Source of the DNA: Yoonia maricola
GTDB taxonomy: Bacteria; Pseudomonadota; Alphaproteobacteria; Rhodobacterales; Rhodobacteraceae
Assembly (NCBI RefSeq): GCF_002797915.1
Contig: NZ_PGTY01000003.1
Span: 372,001-436,000 of the forward strand
Reading direction: 5' to 3'
Length of the DNA stretch: 64,000 bases
Of the stretch, positions 60,964-64,000 are shown piece by piece; positions within the stretch are counted from its first letter, which is position 1; each line of letters starts with the position of its first letter. The translations under genes were made by a program, and so were the position numbers. The notes beneath the pieces were generated by a model. That model saw only the letters and a list, made by a program, of their open reading frames with translations, had not been told where the DNA came from and ran no database searches.

Positions 60964-63921
60964 ATGAACGATCATTCCCCCAACGACGTCTTCCACGCCT
61001 CTTCCTTCCTGCAAGGGCATAACGCGGAGTATGTCGAACAACTCTACGCCCGCTACGCCGATAACCCCGGCGCGGTCGATGAGAGTTGGCAAACGTTCTT
61101 CCGGTCTTTGGGCGATGCACCCCTAGATGCCAAGGCAGAGGCCGCAGGCCCCTCTTGGGCACGCGCCGATTGGCCCCCTGCCCCAGCCGATGATTTGACT
61201 GCCGCCCTCGATGGTCAGTGGCCAGCCGAGCCGGAAGCCGCTGGCAAGAAGATCAAGGAAAAAGCCGCCGAGAAGGGCGTGGAACTAAGCGAAGCACAGG
61301 TTCGCGCCGCCGTCCTCGACTCTATCCGCGCGCTGATGATCATTCGCGCCTATCGGATCAGGGGCCACCTGATTGCCGATCTTGACCCGCTGGGGATGCG
61401 CGAGAACACGCCGCACCCGGAGCTTGACCCGAAGTCCTATGGCTTCGCACCCGAAGACATGGACCGCCCGATTTTCATCGATAACGTCCTTGGCCTTGAA
61501 ATGGCGACGATGAACGAGATCATCGCCATCGTGCAGCGCACCTACTGCGGCACATTCGCGCTGCAATACATGCACATCTCCAACCCGGAAGAGGCCGGTT
61601 GGCTGAAAGAACGGATTGAGGGCTACGGCAAGGAAATCGCCTTCACCAAAGAAGGGCGCAAAGCGATCCTGAACAGCCTGGTCGAGGCCGAGGGTTTCGA
61701 AAAATTCCTGCACGTCAAATACATGGGCACCAAGCGTTTCGGCCTTGATGGCGGCGAAAGCCTGATCCCCGCGATGGAGCAGATCATCAAGCGCGGCGGT
61801 CAGCTGGGCCTTGATGAGATCATCATCGGCATGCCCCACCGTGGCCGTTTGTCGGTGCTGGCGAACGTGATGGAAAAACCCTACCGCGCGATCTTTAACG
61901 AATTCCAAGGCGGGTCGTTCAAGCCCGAAGATGTCGATGGATCGGGCGATGTGAAATACCACCTCGGCGCATCCTCGGACCGTAGTTTTGACGACAACAC
62001 CGTGCACCTGTCACTGACGGCGAACCCTTCCCACCTAGAGGCAGTGAACCCCGTCGTTCTGGGCAAGGTCCGCGCCAAGCAGGACCAAAAGAATGACGAA
62101 GACCGCACCCGCGTCATGGGTGTGCTGCTGCACGGCGACGCTGCCTTTGCAGGCCAAGGTGTTGTGGCCGAGGGCTTTGGTCTGTCCGGTCTAAAAGGTC
62201 ACAAAACCGGCGGCACCATGCATATCGTCGTGAACAACCAGATCGGTTTTACCACCGCACCGCACTTCAGCCGCTCCAGCCCCTACCCCACAGACATCGC
62301 GCTGATGGTTGAGGCACCGATCTTCCACGTGAACGGCGACGATCCCGAGGCGGTTGTGCACGCCGCCCGTGTCGCGACCGAGTTCCGCCAGAAGTTCCAC
62401 AAGGACGTGGTGCTGGATATCATCTGCTACCGCCGGTTCGGGCATAACGAAGGCGACGAGCCGATGTTCACCAACCCGGTGATGTACAAGAAGATCAAAA
62501 AGCAGAAGACCACGCTGACGCTTTATACCGAACGGCTGGTCCGCGACGGGCTGATCCCAGAAGGCGAAATCGAAGATATGAAGGCCGCGTTCCAGGCGCA
62601 TCTGAATGAAGAGTTTGAAGCGGGCAAAAACTTCAAACCCAACAAGGCCGATTGGCTGGACGGCAAGTGGTCCCACCTCGACCGCAAGGACGAAGATTAT
62701 CAACGCGGCGTGACTGCGATTGAAGAAGCGACCTTTAATGCGGTGGGAGAAGCGCTGTCGAAAGCGCCAGAAAACTTCCCGCTGCACAAGACCGTGGGCC
62801 GTTTGCTGGACGCAAAAGCCAAGATGTTCGAGACCGGCGAAGGGATCGACTGGGCGACGGGCGAAGCACTCGCATTCGGCTCGCTCTTGACCGAAGGCTA
62901 CCCTGTGCGCTTGTCCGGCCAGGATTGTACGCGCGGCACGTTCAGCCACCGCCACTCTGGCCTGATCAATCAGGACAACGAAGATCGGTACTATCCGCTC
63001 AACCATATCCGCGAAGGTCAGGCGAACTACGAAGTCATCGACTCGATGCTGTCGGAATATGCGGTACTGGGCTTTGAATACGGCTATTCGCTGGCCGAAC
63101 CCAACGCGCTGACCCTTTGGGAGGCGCAGTTTGGCGACTTTGCCAATGGCGCGCAGATCATGTTTGACCAGTTCATCAGCTCAGGCGAAAGCAAATGGTT
63201 GCGCATGTCCGGCCTCGTCTGCCTGCTGCCGCACGGGTACGAAGGGCAAGGGCCCGAACACTCCTCCGCACGTCTGGAACGGTTCCTGACCATGTGCGGC
63301 GGCGACAACTGGATCGTGGCCAATTGCACGACACCTGCGAACTATTTCCACCTGCTGCGGCGTCAGCTACACCGGACCTTCCGCAAACCGCTGATCCTGA
63401 TGACGCCAAAATCGCTGTTACGCCATAAAATGGCCGTGTCGACGAAGGAAGAATTCACCACCGGATCATCCTTCCACCGTGTGCTGTGGGATGACGCCCA
63501 GCAGGGCAATTCCGACACCAAACTGGTGGCCGACAGCAAGATCAAACGGGTCGTGATGTGTTCCGGCAAGGTCTACTACGACCTGCTGGAAGAACGCGAC
63601 GAACGCGGGATCAAAGACGTATACATTATGCGCTTTGAACAGTTCTACCCGTTCCCGGCCCAATCGGCGGTGAACGAATTGGAACGGTTCAAAAACGCCG
63701 AAATGGTCTGGTGCCAGGAAGAACCCAAAAACCAGGGTGCCTGGGCATTTATGGAACCCAACATCGAATGGGTCCTCACCCGGATCAAAGCCAAACACAC
63801 GCGACCTGTCTACGCCGGGCGCGCCGCCTCCGCCTCGCCTGCCACGGGTCTGGCCAGCAAGCATAAAGCAGAACAAGCAGCCCTCGTTGACGATGCGCTG
63901 ACCATCAAAGGAACAAAGTAA
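60964..63921 (+). CDS. sucA: 2-oxoglutarate dehydrogenase E1 component
   Basis: Thiamine-diphosphate-dependent E1 of the 2-oxoglutarate dehydrogenase complex, decarboxylating 2-oxoglutarate and reductively succinylating lipoyl-E2. 985 residues, full length: N-terminal E2/E3-interaction segment (ASFLQGHNAEYVEQLYARYADNPGAVDESW), GMPHRGRLSVLANVM, HGDAAFAGQGVVAE with the ThDP-binding GDxAF-NN motif (VVNNQIGFTT), RRFGHNEGDEP, SGQDCTRGTFSHRHS and LLPHGYEGQGPEHSSARLERFL. Its stop and the sucB ATG share one base (TAATG), so E1 and E2 are translationally coupled. Confidence 0.98.
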   Translation: MNDHSPNDVFHASSFLQGHNAEYVEQLYARYADNPGAVDESWQTFFRSLGDAPLDAKAEAAGPSWARADWPPAPADDLTAALDGQWPAEPEAAGKKIKEKAAEKGVELSEAQVRAAVLDSIRALMIIRAYRIRGHLIADLDPLGMRENTPHPELDPKSYGFAPEDMDRPIFIDNVLGLEMATMNEIIAIVQRTYCGTFALQYMHISNPEEAGWLKERIEGYGKEIAFTKEGRKAILNSLVEAEGFEKFLHVKYMGTKRFGLDGGESLIPAMEQIIKRGGQLGLDEIIIGMPHRGRLSVLANVMEKPYRAIFNEFQGGSFKPEDVDGSGDVKYHLGASSDRSFDDNTVHLSLTANPSHLEAVNPVVLGKVRAKQDQKNDEDRTRVMGVLLHGDAAFAGQGVVAEGFGLSGLKGHKTGGTMHIVVNNQIGFTTAPHFSRSSPYPTDIALMVEAPIFHVNGDDPEAVVHAARVATEFRQKFHKDVVLDIICYRRFGHNEGDEPMFTNPVMYKKIKKQKTTLTLYTERLVRDGLIPEGEIEDMKAAFQAHLNEEFEAGKNFKPNKADWLDGKWSHLDRKDEDYQRGVTAIEEATFNAVGEALSKAPENFPLHKTVGRLLDAKAKMFETGEGIDWATGEALAFGSLLTEGYPVRLSGQDCTRGTFSHRHSGLINQDNEDRYYPLNHIREGQANYEVIDSMLSEYAVLGFEYGYSLAEPNALTLWEAQFGDFANGAQIMFDQFISSGESKWLRMSGLVCLLPHGYEGQGPEHSSARLERFLTMCGGDNWIVANCTTPANYFHLLRRQLHRTFRKPLILMTPKSLLRHKMAVSTKEEFTTGSSFHRVLWDDAQQGNSDTKLVADSKIKRVVMCSGKVYYDLLEERDERGIKDVYIMRFEQFYPFPAQSAVNELERFKNAEMVWCQEEPKNQGAWAFMEPNIEWVLTRIKAKHTRPVYAGRAASASPATGLASKHKAEQAALVDDALTIKGTK

Positions 63922-64000
63922 TGAGCACCGAAGTCCGCGTCCCGACCCTTGGCGAATCCGTGACAGAGGCCACTGTCGCCACCTGGTTCAAACAGCCCGG
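63921..64000 (+). CDS. sucB: Dihydrolipoyllysine succinyltransferase (E2), 3' part outside window
   Basis: Only the first 26 codons are present. They encode STEVRVPTLGESVTEATVAT-WFKQPG, the start of an E2 lipoyl domain (the lipoylated Lys lies beyond the window). The start overlaps the sucA stop by one base and is preceded by AAAGGAACAAAG. Together with sucA and a dihydrolipoyl dehydrogenase expected downstream it forms the 2-oxoglutarate dehydrogenase complex. Confidence 0.95.
   Translation, partial: MSTEVRVPTLGESVTEATVATWFKQP

Overview
The window is a dense, almost fully coding stretch of moderately high G+C DNA from an alphaproteobacterium, most likely a marine Rhodobacterales (Roseobacter group) species. 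The evidence is the combination of ethylmalonyl-CoA pathway genes (ccr, ecm, mch, an mcl2-like gene) interleaved with sdhCDAB and mdh-sucC-sucD-sucA-sucB, a MoeB with a membrane-spanning N-terminus, RpoH of the group-II type, an HvrA-like H-NS protein and a DUF1737/NnrU/TIGR02186 background. I see no tRNA, rRNA, CRISPR array, integrase or complete insertion sequence. The genus cannot be fixed from this window.

Layout. 0-4.4 kb: an SH3 protein cut by the window edge, an M3 oligopeptidase, membrane-anchored MoeB and dut. 4.4-10.9 kb: a four-gene overlapping operon, read right to left (MoxR AAA+ ATPase, small unknown protein, vWA-like plus beta-propeller protein, 1001-residue membrane/helical-repeat/beta-propeller protein). 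It fits the MoxR-vWA-beta-propeller 'ternary' conflict systems known from comparative genomics and is the least understood system in the window. 11-25 kb: housekeeping genes coaBC, rpoH, cobU with a histidine phosphatase, a GST, a ComM-type ATPase, gshB, yraN-rsmI divergent from lpoA, glnD, murJ, and a rhomboid-fold protein lacking both catalytic residues.

25-30 kb: trpS, ilvE, a universal stress protein, nfuA with a near-perfect Irr-type iron box beside its promoter, tsaB-rimI. 30-36 kb: a purine-nucleoside import and phosphorolysis operon (BMP lipoprotein-type binding protein, double ATPase, permease, an unknown 140-residue protein, second permease, purine nucleoside phosphorylase). 36-40 kb: TauE/SafE exporter with TIGR02186 protein, an SDR, a RecD/Pif1-like helicase and a small conserved protein.

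40-64 kb: the acetyl-CoA assimilation and TCA block. ccr and ecm flank a PlsB-like acyltransferase, and both have the identical 13-bp palindrome GTAATTAAATTAC upstream in the same orientation. Further on are an H-NS protein, deoD, a sulfotransferase, sdhB-two lipoproteins-sdhADC, mch-DUF1737-nnrU-mcl2, a second TauE-like protein, mdh, a glycosyltransferase, and sucC-(unknown)-sucD-(unknown)-sucA-sucB. Pairs of the 10-bp palindrome TGTGATCACA, spaced by exactly 21 bp start to start, lie upstream of both sdhC and sucC. This suggests one regulator controls the oxidative TCA operons. The two unknown genes inside the suc operon are visibly A+T-richer than their neighbours, and one follows an inverted-repeat element, so they look like later insertions.
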